Source: Calamus simplicifolius
Lineage: Eukaryota; Streptophyta; Magnoliopsida; Arecales; Arecaceae
DNA: 64,000 nt
Assembly: GCA_900491605.1 (NCBI GenBank)
Contig: UESW01003827.1
Location: 1,581,549 to 1,645,548, forward strand
Direction: 5' to 3'
Part shown: positions 1 through 11,484 of the stretch, in pieces
Position numbering within the stretch: the first letter of the stretch is position 1
Layout of the letters: every line of letters starts with the position of its first letter
Made by a program: the position numbers and the translations under genes
The notes under the pieces: generated by a model
What the model was told of the DNA's origin: nothing
The model's input: the letters and a program-made list of their open reading frames with translations, nothing else
The model's database searches: none

Positions 1-1184
1 TGAATGGTCTGAAAAAGTCTTGGTAGAATTTATCTAATGCTGATCTTGTGCGTAAAATTCTTAGGTCACTACCAAGATCGTGGGAAGCAAAAGTCACTGC
101 CATCCAAGAAGCAAAGGACCTCAATGCACTACCTTTAGAGGAGCTTCTAGGATCCTTAATGACCCACGAGTTAACAATGAAGCAGCATGTTGAGGAGGAA
201 ACAAAAAGAAGAAAACCTTGCCCTCAAGACTGCAGAAATGGAAGAGAGCAGCAGTGAAAGTAATGATGAAGATGATGAGGAAACTGCTCTCTTGGCCAAA
301 AATTCAGAAGGTTTATGAGAAAAAGGCCCTTCCATAAAAAGAAATTTGGAGCAAGATTTGAAGGAGAAAAGGATAAGAAAAAGGACAAGGAGAAAAGAAA
401 AGAAAAAGAGCCCTTAGTATGTTATGAGTGCAAAAAGCCAGGGCACTTTCAAGTATGACTGTCCTTTACTGAAAAAGGCCTACAAGAAAAAGAAGAAAGC
501 TACATGGCAACATGGTCTGATGAATCTTCCTCGTCGAAGAAGAAGAGCAAAAGGAAGTTGCCAATATTTGCTTCATGGCCAACGACGACGACAACGACAA
601 TGAGGTAAGTTCTGAAAACTCAAATGATGATTTTACATTTGATGAAATGTTTGAGGCTTTCAATGAACTTATGATTGATTTTAAATCCTTAAAGAAAAAG
701 TATAAGTTTTGAAAAATGACAATATTAGTTTAGCTAAAAGTAAAAATGAATTAGCTTTAGAAGTTAAGAACTTAACTAATGAAAAAGAAGAACTTAGGAA
801 AGAAAGAGATAATCTTAATCAAGAAAAAGATTTATTAAAATCTGAAACTAAAAACTCAACTAAAGATTTAAAAGATCAATAGAAACTTTAGCTTTAGATA
901 AAGAACAGCAAGCTAAAGAAATTGACTCTCTTAAGAAAGATGTTAAAAAATATAAAGACATTGTTGAGAAATTCACTTTAAGTTCAACTAAACTTAACAT
1001 GATCCTAGATAGTCAAAAAGCTGTTTTTGACAAAGCTGGTTTAGGATATAACACATTAAGAAAACAGAAATCTCTAAAGAATATTTTTATAAAAGCCAAC
1101 CAAAGTAATATAACTTGTTTTAAATGTAATGAAAAAGGTCACAAATCCTTTGAATGCAAAACGTTAAAAATAACAACAAGTTAA
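1..1184 (+). pseudogene. copia gag polyprotein, C-terminal half, degenerate
   Basis: Gag forms the cytoplasmic virus-like particle that packages element RNA. Visible here are the end of the UBN2-like gag core (1-260), a first CCHC knuckle (CYECKKPGHF) near 419-463 broken by one extra T compared with the right-hand copy, a Lys/Glu-rich stretch likely to be coiled coil (700-1000), and a second knuckle CFKCNEKGHK near 1116-1160. The frame changes several times and ends at TAA 1182-1184. In intact relatives gag reads through into protease. Confidence 0.8.
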
Positions 1185-1285
1185 ATATTAAAGCTAAGAA
1201 AATATGGGTTCCGAAAGGAACAATTTTTATTGCTGCTAACCATGAAGGACCCAAGAAAGCTTGGGTACCTAAGCATAAAGTTTGA

Positions 1286-3034
1286 TATATTGCAGGAATG
1301 TCTTGTAGCCAAAAGATCAAAGAAAAAGTGGTACCTTGATAGTGGCTGCTCAAGACATATGACGGGTGACAAAGATGAATTCATCACCCTGGAAGAAAAG
1401 AAAGGTGGAGTTGTGACGTTTGGCGATAACGGTAAAGGTCAAATTATGGGCCTTGGTAAAGTTCGCATAACTCCATCTATAGTTATTGATAATGTACTTT
1501 ATGTTAATGGTTTGAAGCATAATCTAATTAGCATAAGTCAATTATGTGATAAAAATTTTAATGTTTCATTTAAATCTTCTATATGCACTGTAACTAATTC
1601 TATTGATGATAGCATTGTATTTACTGGTTATAGACATGGCAATGTTTACTTAGTTGACTTAGAAAAATTATCTTTGAGTATCATTGCTTAATTGCTGACA
1701 ATGCTAACATAAATGAAATTAGTTGGTTGTGGCATCGTAGATTAGGTCATGCAAGCACACACCTTATTTCAAAACTAATTAAAATGGATTTAGTTAAAGG
1801 ATTACCTAAATTAGATTTTGAAAATAATAAAATATGTGATGCATGTCAATTTGGAAAACAAACTAGAAGTTCTTTTAAATCTAAAAACATTGTTTCAACT
1901 TCTAGGGACTAGAGCTACTTCACATGGATCTTTTCGGACCAACTAGAACCACAAGTCTAGGAGGAAAGAAATATGGTCTAGTGATTGTAGATGATTATTC
2001 TAGATATACTTGGGTAATGTTTTTAGCTCACAAAGATGAGACTTTCTCGATTTCCTGAAATTCTTCAAGAAAGTCACAAATGAGAAAAACACTACTATAG
2101 TATCTCTAAGAAGTGATCATGGAACAGAATTTGAAAATCACTTATTTGAAAATTTCTGCACTGAAAATGGAATTAATCATAATTTTTCAGCCCCTAGGAC
2201 TCCACAACAAAATGGTGTAGTTGAAAGAAAAATAGGACTCTAGAAGACATGGCCCGTACCATGCTATGTGAAAGCAACTTACCAAAGTATTTTTGGGCGG
2301 AAGCAATTAACACAGCATGTTACATCTTAAACAGAGCTTTAATAAGACCAATATTAAAGAAAACACCTTATGAATTATGGAATGAAAGAAAACCAAATAT
2401 AAAATACTTTCATGCATTTGGATGTAAATGTTTCATTCATAATAATGGTAAAAACAACTTAGGAAAATTTGATGCTAAATCTGATGAAGGAATTTTTCTA
2501 GGTTATTCAACAACTAGTAAGGCATATAGAATCTTTAACAAGAAAACCTTAGTAGTTGAAGAATCCATTCATGTAGTTTTTGATGAATCTTTAGCAACTG
2601 GATCTGAAAAGATTGATGATGAGGAAGATACAAACATAATTGAAAAAGATCTTGAAAAACTTAATATTGAAGTATCTTCTGATCATGAACAAGAGGCTAA
2701 AGATGATGATTCACATAAGGACGATGATGTCAATATTGATCATAATGATGTAGATCTTCCAAGAGACTGGAGATATGCTCATAGTCATCCTAAGGAATTG
2801 ATTATAGGCGATCCATCTCAAGGAATAAGGACTAGATCATACATGAGAAATATTAGTAATCATCTTGCATTTGTATCACAAATTGAACCTAAAACTATAG
2901 AAGAAGCTGAAAAAGATAATAATTGGATGTTAGCTATGCAAGAAGAACTAAATCAATTTACAAGAAATAATGTTTGGACCTTAGTTGAAAGACCTAAAAA
3001 CCATTCAGTAATAGGATCAAAATGGGTTTTATAG
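1286..3034 (+). pseudogene. copia pol: aspartic protease and integrase, frameshifted
   Basis: The protease active site DSGCSRHMTG is encoded near 1335-1366. The pre-integrase HHCC zinc region (WHRRLGHAS ... CDACQFGK) lies at 1730-1860. The integrase core follows, with HMDLFGP near 1921, VDDYSRYTW near 1987, RSDHGTEFE near 2112 and TPQQNGVVERK near 2199, so D, D and E are all present. The frame is broken at 1681-1691, about 1905-1912, about 2040 and about 2230. The 2249-3034 stretch continues past the integrase into the acidic linker and the first RT residues (SKWVL), where a stop falls at 3032-3034. Confidence 0.85.
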
Positions 3035-4411
3035 AAATAAACTAGATGAAAATGGCATTGTAATTAGAAACAAAGCTAGATTGGTTGCTAAAGGATATAA
3101 TCAAGAAGAAGGTATTGATTTTGATGAAACCTTTGCACCTGTAGCTAGATTAGAAGCCATTAGGCTATTACTTGCATTTGCATGTCATATGAACATTAAC
3201 TTATTTCAAATGGATGTAAAAAGCGCATTTTTAAATGGATTTATTAATGAAGAAGTTTATGTAGAACAACCACCAGGTTTTGAAGATCACGAGTTTTCAA
3301 ATCACGTTTTTAAATTGCACAAAGCTTTATATGGTTTGAAACAAGCACCTAGAGCTTGGTATGATAGGTTAAGTAAATTCTTAATAGAAAATGATTTTAC
3401 AAGAGGAAATGTTGATAAAACTTTGTTTTTGAAAAGAAAAGTAAAGATTTACTTGTAGTACAAATATACGTAGATGACATTATTTTTGGTGCTACTAACG
3501 ATTCTCTTTGTCAAGAATTTGCAAAGTTGATGCAGGGAGAATTCGAGATGAGCATGATGGGAGAACTCAACTTCTTCCTTGGACTCCAGATCAAACAAGC
3601 AAAGAGGGAATCTTTATCAACCAAACCAAATACACAAGAGAACTACTCAAAAAGTTTGGTATGGAAACAATGAAACCCCTCGGAACCAATGAGTCCTTCA
3701 TGCAAGCTGGACAAAGATGAAGAAGGTAAAAAGGTTGATCAAAAGTATTATCGAGGTATAATCGGATCCCTTCTTTATTTAACAGCAAGTAGACCAGATA
3801 TCATGTTTTCAGTATGTTTATGTGCTAGATTTCAATCTGAACCTAAAGAATCACATTTAATAGCTGTTAAAAGAATTTTAAGATATCTAAATGGAACTAA
3901 AAATGTAGGTTTATGGTATTCTAGAGACTCCACATTAAACCTAATTGCATATTCAGATTCTGATTATGCTGGATGTAAATTAGATAGAAAAAGCACAAGT
4001 GGTGCATGCCAATTCTTAGGTAGTAACTTAATCACATGGTTTAGCAAAAAGCAAAATTCAGTTGCATTATCAACTACTGAAGCTGAATATGTAGCAGCTG
4101 GAAGTTGCTGTGCGCAAATCCTATGGATTAAGCGACAACTTGAAGACTATGGTATCACACTTGATAAAACACCCATAAGATGTGATAACACTAGCGCAAT
4201 CAACTTAACTAAAAATCCAATTCAACACTCAAGAACAAAACACATAGAAATTAGATATCATTTTATAAGGGAACATGTAGCTAATGATGAAATTTGTTTA
4301 GATTATGTAAACACTGAAGAACAATTAGCTGACATATTCACTAAACCTTTAAATGAAGAAAGATTTTGTTATCTTAGAGGAGAATTAGGAATTTGTAATC
4401 CTTTTGAATAA
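3035..4411 (+). pseudogene. copia pol: reverse transcriptase and RNase H, frameshifted
   Basis: RT copies element RNA into cDNA and RNase H removes the RNA strand. Motifs in order are ARLVAKGYNQ near 3074, QMDVKSAFLNG near 3208, YGLKQAPRAWYDR near 3330 and the catalytic YVDD near 3467, where the frame has shifted. RNase H motifs YSDSDYAG, STTEAEYVA and RTKHIEIRYHFIRE lie at 3950-4270. The ORF 3689-4411 is intact across RNase H and ends with TAA. Frame breaks occur near 3035, 3456 and 3690. The YVEQPPGF and QMDVKSAFLNG forms are typical of SIRE-type RT. Confidence 0.88.
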
Positions 4412-4880
4412 ATTTTGAAACCTCTAAGGAAATATATCTAGAATTCTTCTCAAAATCTTAAGGAAATTTATCTAGAACTCATATCAATTTGATCTCTCAA
4501 AGTCCATGATTTTTAATCATACTCAAAGATCAAATTCGGACTTATTTCGGATTCTCTGAATCTCAATCTAATTTTTCTCTGAAATTTGTCCGGGAGCCGA
4601 CTCGAGAGTATCGGAGTCGACTCGAGTTTCTGCTGAAACTCAGGAGTCGACCCCTCCTCTGAGCGAGTCGACTCGAGATCGTGTCCGTGCTCTGTGACTT
4701 GTCGCGAGCCGACTCCACACTTTGCGCGAGTCGACTCGACGTGGTCCCAGTCGATTTATTTAGGGCACGAGTCGACCCGACGGACATTTCATTCTTCCAA
4801 AATCTTCCAAATCCTCTCCAAAACTTTCCCAAAACCCTCCAAACTTCAATAACCTCTGATTAAACAATCCTTCAAGATCA
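4412..4880 (+). other. spacer between pol and the post-pol reading frame
   Basis: No coding signal is visible. The stretch holds one cluster of GAGTCGAC-type motifs, listed separately, and a C/T- and A-rich leader running up to the ATG at 4881. Confidence 0.5.
4589..4776. repeat. cluster of GAGYCGACTC palindromic motifs (post-pol copy)
   Basis: At least seven occurrences of GAGTCGAC or GAGCCGAC lie within about 190 bp, several extended to the palindrome CGAGTCGACTCG. Spacing is irregular, so this is not a regular tandem array. The same motif is clustered again in the LTR upstream of its TATA box. Confidence 0.75.
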
Positions 4881-6192
4881 ATGGCCCCAAAACCCGAGGA
4901 GCAAGCTCGAGTGGCGCCGGTTGAAGAGAAAAGGACCGTCCGACGACCCGTCCGCGAGCCGTCCGGATTCTTCTTCTACCCTTCGGCTAGTGATCCTCCT
5001 GCTCCAGCTCCACTCCTACCCCCAGGTAGATCTTCTAGCAGTAGGATTGTACCACAGGAAGGAAAGTGGATTTCGAATTGTTTGAGAATGAGGGATTCAT
5101 CATTGGTAGACACTAATCGAGATGGGTTTTGAGTATATTTGTTCATTGGATTGCCCAACCTACCCTGCTTTGGTAAAGAGTTTTACAAGAATTTGTCTAG
5201 AGGAGATGATGGCTTGTAAGCAAGGTTAGAGGCATGGTTTGAACATTACATCCTCCATTCTTTCTAGACTTATTGAAGTTACCCTTATCTGGACCTTCTA
5301 CATTTGCCCTGAAGATAGGTCTCCTGCCTCAATTGAACCGAAACTTTGAGGGATTTGAAGAAGTCTTTGCTAGTCAACTGCCATTGGAATTAAGGCTTCT
5401 ACACAATATTTGCAGCAGGATTTATTTCCCAAGACAGGCCGGTTTGACTATGTTTCTGAACGAGATATTTTGTCATGGATGCTGTTGTTCTGGGAAACCA
5501 TCAATCTACCTAGGATGATGATTTGGTATATTGCAGATTGTGGGAAGAAGAAATCAGCTTACCCTATGGCATGGTTTTGACTAAATTATTTCTTAGCCAA
5601 GGGATTGTGTTTAGTGATGTGAGCCAAAGAAAGAGTTAAGACATACAGATTATTATACTTTGGCTACTATTCATCGCATGGGTTTATTAAGAAAAATGGA
5701 AATTGGGAGAGAAAGACTGTTACTGAGGATAGAGACTTAGATGCAGAGGCACCCAGACCTTCCTTGAGACATTCATCTCCGGAGCCTCCTCAGTTCATCT
5801 ATTCCAGATTCTGTTCCTGCTCCTACTCAGATCCTACCCCTGCTCCTACTATTGCTCCTGCACAGTCTTCCACTGTTTCATCTGTAGTTTTTCTGATACT
5901 CAGTTAGATCAACTTCGATCTTTATTCAAGTCTGAGTTAAGTGATCAAGAAAAGAGATTGAAAGAGAATTTAATGAAAGTATATGAACTTAAAAGAAGCA
6001 TTATATTCTCTCAGTGATCGAGTTGCATTGATTGAGTCCACTCTCAGTTCATCTACCGGTTCCTTAAGTGAAAATTTAAAGAATATCTTTGAGAACTTAA
6101 GGACATCTGCGGTGACTCGGAGACATACTCCCAATGCAACGCCGAGCTTCAAGAAAAATCAATCTGCTTGTACTTTTGTTGATAAAAACTAA
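4881..6192 (+). pseudogene. post-pol (env-like) ORF of a SIRE-type element, degenerate
   Basis: SIRE-lineage elements usually carry an extra ORF after pol, historically called env-like; no envelope function is established for it in plants. The frame opens at ATG 4881 with a Pro/Ser/Ala-rich N-terminus and can be followed in pieces through 5132, 5273-5518 and 5983-6192, with stops and frameshifts between. The last piece is rich in Leu and Ser with coiled-coil-like spacing. No signal peptide or membrane span is evident. The position between pol and the purine tract is the main argument for the call. Confidence 0.5.
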
Positions 6193-6799
6193 AAGACTAT
6201 GTTAGACTTCAATGCGAAGGGATGAAGCAAATTGTAGATCATTGAATAGAATCACTAGAAGAAATTTTTAAGTTTTCATGTAATTTTGATGTATAAATTT
6301 ACTTTCAATGCAATGTACAAGTTTACATTTCCATGTACTTTCATTTTGAAGTAATGAGAAATTTGATGCTTCACTTTTGTCTATTCAATTGTGAGTACCC
6401 TTGAATATCTTTGAATGCTTATGTTTAAATTGATATAATTTTGAATATCTCAATACTCAATTGATAACTTAAATGCTGAATGAATTCGAATGATTAATCA
6501 ATTGATGCTCTGATGCATCTCAACCTTTTTGTTGATTACAAAAAAGGGGGAGAGATTTATATGATTTAATCGTATATGCATCATCCTAATTAAATAAGGG
6601 GAGAGAATTAGATAAAGAGATAAATTGAATTTCATTTGCTTAAGTTTTTGATTTTGAAAAATTTTGAATGATTTATAAATTAAGGTTCATAGGGGGAGCT
6701 ACCTCATTGAGGGGGAGCCTTTCCATGAACACAAAAGTTGATTTTGGAATCACAAATTTTCAATTTATAATGCATATACTCAATGTTTTTGTCATCATC
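6193..6799 (+). other. 3' untranslated region of the left SIRE copy
   Basis: This AT-rich DNA has no sustained frame. It contains purine-rich AAAAAGGGGGAGAG (about 6539-6553) and two GGGGGAGC runs (6690-6720), which look like accessory copies of the polypurine tract found at the LTR edge. Confidence 0.5.
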
Positions 6800-6813
6800 A
6801 AAAAGGGGGAGAT
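6800..6813 (+). other. polypurine tract of the left SIRE copy
   Basis: AAAAAGGGGGAGAT lies directly upstream of the LTR terminus TGTTGAG, where plus-strand cDNA synthesis is primed in LTR retrotransposons. Confidence 0.85.
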
Positions 6814-7188
6814 TGTTGAGAAATTATTGAAACATAATTGCCCCAACTTTATTGATTTTGATGATTTCCAAAAGCCATGAGTACCTTAAAGAAAACAATG
6901 TGTTTATTTATCAAAAACCTTGAGCTTATTCAAATTGAAAGGAATGAACTATCAATGGTTATATCAAATGAGTTTTGAATTAGAAAAAGAAGTTTCAAGT
7001 TCTATGCTAAAAGATTTCAAAAAGGAATTTTTATACATTATATTCAATCGATGAATTCTTGAAACATGTCTTGAATCCATGTTAAACGTCATATTTAATG
7101 TATTCAAGTCAAATTTATATTTTAAATTTAATTGGGACAAGTTTTAAAGTCAATCAGAACATTTTTCTGATTTTTGTATCGGTCCCGA

Positions 7189-7495
7189 GCCGACTCAAGG
7201 GTTTCCGAGTCGACTCCCCAGTTTGCCTGAGTTTCTCGAGTCGACCCTTGGTTTTCAAGAGTCGACCCCTGAATTCTTGCGAGCCGACTCCTGTCTGTGC
7301 GAGCCGACTCCGCTCAAACAACAGAACCCATGTTTTTTGAGCACTTCTCGAGTCGACTCCCCATTTTTCTCGAGTCGACTCCCGACTTTCAGGAGCCGAC
7401 ACTTTGTTTTCGCGAGTCGACCCCTCAATGCTTAAAATGTTTCTATTTTTGGTAATCGACCTCGAGCCGACTCCCTCAAGCTCGAGTCGACTCCG
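7189..7495. repeat. cluster of GAGYCGACTC motifs in U3 of the SIRE LTR
   Basis: About a dozen GAGTCGAC or GAGCCGAC words lie within about 300 bp, roughly 100-400 bp upstream of the TATA box. Many are extended on one side by CT or CTC, and spacing is irregular (15-40 bp). The position upstream of the core promoter is compatible with a regulatory role, but that is inference. Confidence 0.7.
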
Positions 7496-7601
7496 CGAAA
7501 TCTGGGCGCGATTTTTAACGATGACACATCAGCCCCAACGGTAAGATTTTTGAATAACGGCTATTTTTCCTTGTCTCTAACGGATATATTTTTGCAGATT
7601 C

Positions 7602-7610
7602 TATAAATAG
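7602..7610 (+). promoter_or_regulatory. TATA box of the SIRE LTR
   Basis: TATAAATAG lies about 790 bp into the LTR and is followed by an A/G-rich stretch expected for R. It would mark transcription start about 30 bp downstream and the U3/R border. Confidence 0.75.
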
Positions 7611-8511
7611 AGGAGTTCTTTTCAAATCAAAACAACCCAGAGAAAATCAAAAAGAGAGAAAAGAATATCATTTGAAAAGAGGGAAAAACAGAGCATATTG
7701 AAAAATCATTTAGCTCAAAGAGAGTGATTCAAAAGGAGTGAAATCCAAGTGGAAGTTTCGTCTACTCCTTCTCATCAATCCACAAAAGTCAAAGAAAATC
7801 CAAGTGCATTTCAAAGGTCAAATCGGAGGATTTTCAAAAGAGGAAAAAGCTTCATCTCAACTCCAAAGACTTCAACGGTCAAGAATCTGCTGAGGCGTGA
7901 TTCAACACTTCTAGAGGAGTTGAAGAGAAGAAGGGAGAAAGCCCAAGCATCTACCATCTGCAAAATCAGGCTTTTCTAACCTTTATATTTTGTACATTTG
8001 TATATTGCTCAAGGGGAGCACTTTATTGTTCAAACACTCTTTATTATTTGTTTGCTGATTCAATCAGTGGATTGAATCAGTGGAGGTTGGTATACCTCGT
8101 TACAAGCCGGAGTGCTTGTGTTGGGTTAGTTGTGAGCCCTAGAAAAACAACGTGTAGGGTTTTGTGCTGGTAAGCCCGAGTTAAAACCAGCTGGGTTCGT
8201 TGTGCACCCGGTAAAACAACAAGTTTGAGTTGTGAGCTTGGAAAACAACTCGGCTGTAATCTAGAGAGATTATAGTGTGGACCCAAGTGAATCTTGGGAG
8301 TGGACGTAGGTGCTGGTTGCGCCGAACCACTATAAAATTCTTGTGTTTGCCGTGCCTATTTTCTCTATCTCTATCTCTCTTTATTTGCTTGTTATTGTTA
8401 TTAGTTAATCTCACTTGCACATCTGCTAACTAATCAATTAAGTTAAAAAGTCTTAAATTTTTAAGAACCCAATTCACCCCCCCCTCTTGGGTTGCCATCT
8501 GGGCCAACAAT

Positions 8512-8523
8512 TGGTATCAGAGC
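8512..8523 (+). other. primer binding site of the right SIRE copy
   Basis: TGGTATCAGAGC, complementary to the 3' end of plant initiator methionine tRNA, lies two bases after the LTR end. It fixes both the LTR boundary and the orientation. Confidence 0.95.
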
Positions 8524-8571
8524 AAGTGCTCATTTAGAATTTGATCTCACGATCAAGGGCTAAAGATCCAT

Positions 8572-10326
8572 ATGGCAACACAAATTGGTTCAAGTTTTGC
8601 TGAAGGTCATTCTACGAATAGACCTCCACTTTTTAATGGCTCAAACTATTCTTATTGGAAAGCTAGAATGAGGATATTCATTCAAGCTTCTGATTATGAG
8701 CTTTGGGGTGTTATAATAAATGGACCTAGTACACCCACACACCTTATTGATGGCACTATTGTTCCTAAACCCGAAAGGGATTGGAATGATAATGATAGGA
8801 GAATGGCTCAATTAAATGCTAAAGCCATTAATATTTTATATTGTTCCTTAGATTCAAATGAATTCAACCGAATCTCAACTTGTAATTCCGCAAAAGAAAT
8901 TTGGGATAGGTTGGAAATAACTCATGAAGGAACAAACCAAGTTAAGGAATCAAAAATAAACATTTTGGTTCACAAATATGAATTGTTTACAATGGAACAA
9001 ACTGAAACCATCACATGCATGTTCACTAGATTTACTGATATTGTGAATGGTTTGAAAAGTCTTGGTAGATTTATACTAATGCTGATCTTGTGCGTAAAAT
9101 TCTTAGGTCACTACCAAGATCGTGGGAAGCAAAAGTCACTGCCATCCAAGAAGCAAAGACCTCAATGCACTACCTTTAGAGGAGCTTCTAGGATCCTTAA
9201 TGACCCACGAGCTAACAATGAAGCAGCATGTTGAGGAGGAAACAAAAAGAAGAAAACTCTTGCCCTCAAGACTGCAGAAATGGAAGAGAGCAGCAGTGAA
9301 AGCAATGATGAAGATGATGAGGAAACTGCTCTCTTGGCCAAGAAATTCAGAAGGTTTATGAGAAAAAGGCCCTTCAATAAAAAGAAATTTGGAGCAAGAT
9401 TTGAAGGAGAAAAGGATAAGAAAAAGGACAAGGAGAAAGAAAAGAAAAAGAGCCCTTAGTATGTTATGAGTGCAAAAAGCCAGGGCACTTCAAGTATGAC
9501 TGTCCTTTACTAAAGAAGGCCTACAAGAAAAAGAAGAAAGCTTATATGGCAACATGGTCTGAAGAATCTTCCTCGTCGGAAGAAGAAGAGCAAAAGGAAG
9601 TTGCCAACATTTGTTTCATGGCCAACGACGACGACAACGACAATGAGGTAAGTTCTGAAAACTCAAATGATGATTTTACTTTTGATGAAATGTTTGAGGC
9701 TTTCAATGAACTTATGATTGATTTTAAATCTTTAAAGAAAAATATAAGTTTTGAAAAATGACAATATTAGTTTAGCTAAAAGTAAAAATGATTAGCTTTA
9801 GAAGTTAAGAACTTACTAATGAAAAAGAAGAACTTAGGAAAGAAAGAGATAATCTTAATCAAGAAAAAGATTCATTAAAATCTGAAACTAAAACTCAACT
9901 AAAGATTTAAAAGATCAACTAAAAACTTTAGCTTTAGATAAAGAACAGCAAGCTAAAGAAATTGACTCTCTTAAGAAATATGTTAAAAAATATAAAGACA
10001 TAGTTGAGAAATTCACCTTAAGTTCAACTAAACTTAACATGATCCTAGATAGTCAAAAAGCAGTTTTTGACAAAGCTGGTTTAGGATATAACACTTTAAG
10101 GAAACAGAAATCCCTAAAGAATATTTTTGTAAAAGCCAATCAAAGTAATATAACTTGTTTCAAATGCAATGAAATAGGTCATAAATCACTTGAATGTAAA
10201 ACGTTAAAGAATAATAACAAGATAAATATTAAAGCTAAGAAAATATGGGTTTCGAAAGGAACTATTTTTATTGCTGCTAACCATGAAGGACCCAAGAAAG
10301 CTTGGGTACCTAAGCATAAAGTTTGA
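8572..10326 (+). pseudogene. copia gag polyprotein, N-terminus present, frameshifted
   Basis: ATG 8572 follows the PBS by about 50 bp and opens 220 codons of a UBN2/DUF4219-type gag (LFNGSNYSYWKARM, ELWGVI, EIWDRLEITHEGT). A frameshift near 9066 moves the frame and others follow near 9160, 9260 and 9460. The first knuckle CYECKKPGHFKYDC lies near 9464-9506, an acidic Ser/Glu/Asp stretch at 9560-9680, and the second knuckle CFKCNEIGHKSLEC near 10158-10200. The final frame 10039-10326 ends in a stop just before protease. Confidence 0.85.
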
Positions 10327-10335
10327 TGATATTGC

Positions 10336-10578
10336 AGGAATGTCTTGTAGCCAAAAGATCAAAGAAAAAGTGGTACCTTGATAGTGGCTGCTCAAGACAT
10401 ATGACGGGTGACAAAGATGAATTCATCACCCTGGAAGAAAAGAAAGGTGGAGTTGTGACGTTTGGCGATAACGGTAAAAGTCAAATTATGGGCCTTGGTA
10501 AAGTTCGCATAACTCCATCCATAATTATTGATAATGTACTTTATGTTAATGGTTTGAAGCATAATCTAATTAGCATAA
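10336..10578 (+). pseudogene. copia aspartic protease, truncated
   Basis: The active-site region WYLDSGCSRHMTGD is encoded from 10371 and the frame stays open to the junction at 10578. The protein would then run into unrelated sequence. Only the protease domain start remains; integrase and RT are absent. Confidence 0.85.
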
Positions 10579-11449
10579 CTCTTGCGCTTGCCCTTGCCCT
10601 GGCCACCGCTGCCCGAAGTAGTAGCGCTGCGAAAGTCCACCAGCGCCTCTGCTGCTACGAAGGCTGAGGGAATATCCCTCACCTCCCTCCTGCGAAGCTC
10701 GGCCTGCGCCCACCCCTGTAGACCCGCGAGGAAGCTAAAAAGCTTATCTTCCTCGGACATGTTGGACACCTCCAGAAGAAGATTGCTGAACTGCGCCACG
10801 TACTCCCGGATGCTCCCTGTCTGCCGCAGCTTCCTCAGGTTTTCTCGAGCAAGCCACCCTGCGTTGCTCGGCTGGAACTGAGCTTCAGTTCCCTCTTGAA
10901 GATATCCCAGGTTTCGATTCTGGGATGCCCCGCACAGTCATCCTCGTCCGTCCTAGTCCTCCACCAGAGCTTGGCATTTCCCTCCAGATATGTCGAGGCC
11001 CGATCCACCTGATCAGGTGCTGGGATCTTCGCCGCACGAAAGTAAGTTTCCATGTCCCACACGAAGTTCTCTACCTCCGTCGCACTCCTGACTCCGCCGA
11101 AGGCCTTAGGCTCTTGGACCTTCGCTTCCTTTGCCGGAGCGCCGACCATGTGGACTGGACTCCGCACCTCCTGCCTTAGACGGATCACCTCCTGCTCCAA
11201 AGCATGGATTTGAAGCTCCAATCGCTCCTCCATGGCTAAGTCTGATCGTTGTTGTCGCATGCTTCGATGTTCAAGGTCGCGAAGCAGCCCCTCGTGCGCC
11301 TCCATCAACTGGTCATGCGAAGCCCATAACTCAGCCAACTGTATGCTCAACTCCGTGCATACAGCTACCAGATTCATAGTCAATCCCTCTCCTGGATCTC
11401 CAACAATACCCTCCAAACGGGTCATGCAGTCTCCTACCGCTTTCGCCAT
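10579..11449 (-). pseudogene. Ty3/gypsy gag, truncated and frameshifted
   Basis: Read on the minus strand from ATG 11449, the first about 110 residues form a probable coiled coil (heptad Leu, many Glu/Arg). A retrotransposon gag domain follows (PKAFGGVRSATEVENF, METYFRAAK, AKLWWRTR). A frame change near 10835 leads to the 10799-10566 frame (FLAGLQGWAQAELRR, GSGGQGKGKRK), the region before the zinc knuckle. It is cut at 10579 by the junction with SIRE sequence, so knuckle and pol are missing. The gag style resembles chromovirus-type gypsy, but without RT the lineage is uncertain. Confidence 0.8.
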
Positions 11450-11484
11450 CTGCTTGGACTTACTTGGAACTTGTCTTCAATCGG

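Larger units (their letters stand above)
1..6813 (+). mobile_element. SIRE-lineage Ty1/copia retrotransposon, left copy (internal region, 5' part outside the window)
   Basis: The domain order is gag, protease, integrase, RT and RNase H, which is the Ty1/copia order. A long post-pol region follows, ending in a purine tract and an LTR. The large size, two CCHC knuckles in gag, the post-pol reading frame and the 1.7-kb LTR fit the SIRE/Maximus lineage. The window opens inside gag. Several frameshifts and stops show that it is inactive. Bases 1-1536 match 9044-10578, so this copy and the next lie in direct tandem around one LTR. Confidence 0.9.
6814..8509 (+). repeat. SIRE LTR (1696 bp), shared by two tandem element copies
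   Basis: The left edge starts TGTTG right after a polypurine tract, and the right edge ends CCAACA right before a PBS, giving TGTTG/CAACA terminal inverted repeats. It has a plus-strand TATA box at 7602, preceded by a cluster of GAGTCGAC motifs, and a long U5 ending in a C-run (8476-8484). Complete element bodies lie on both sides in the same orientation, so it serves as 3' LTR of the left copy and 5' LTR of the right copy. Confidence 0.9.
8510..10578 (+). mobile_element. SIRE-lineage copia element, right copy, truncated in protease
   Basis: It starts with the PBS, then gag with an intact N-terminus, then the protease. Sequence 9044-10578 runs parallel to 1-1536 with a few percent differences and small indels. 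Similarity stops abruptly after GCATAA at 10578, where minus-strand gypsy gag sequence begins. The rest of pol is missing on the far side, so this is a deletion or rearrangement junction and not a simple nested insertion. Confidence 0.88.

Noticed and set aside
4881..6192. Viral envelope gene
   Set aside because: Only position supports the env-like label. There is no signal peptide, membrane span or fusion motif, and the frame is broken.
8512..8523. tRNA gene fragments at the TGGTATCAGAGC sites (also 12853 and 36100)
   Set aside because: Only 12-nt tRNA complements used as primer binding sites; no cloverleaf or internal promoter boxes nearby.
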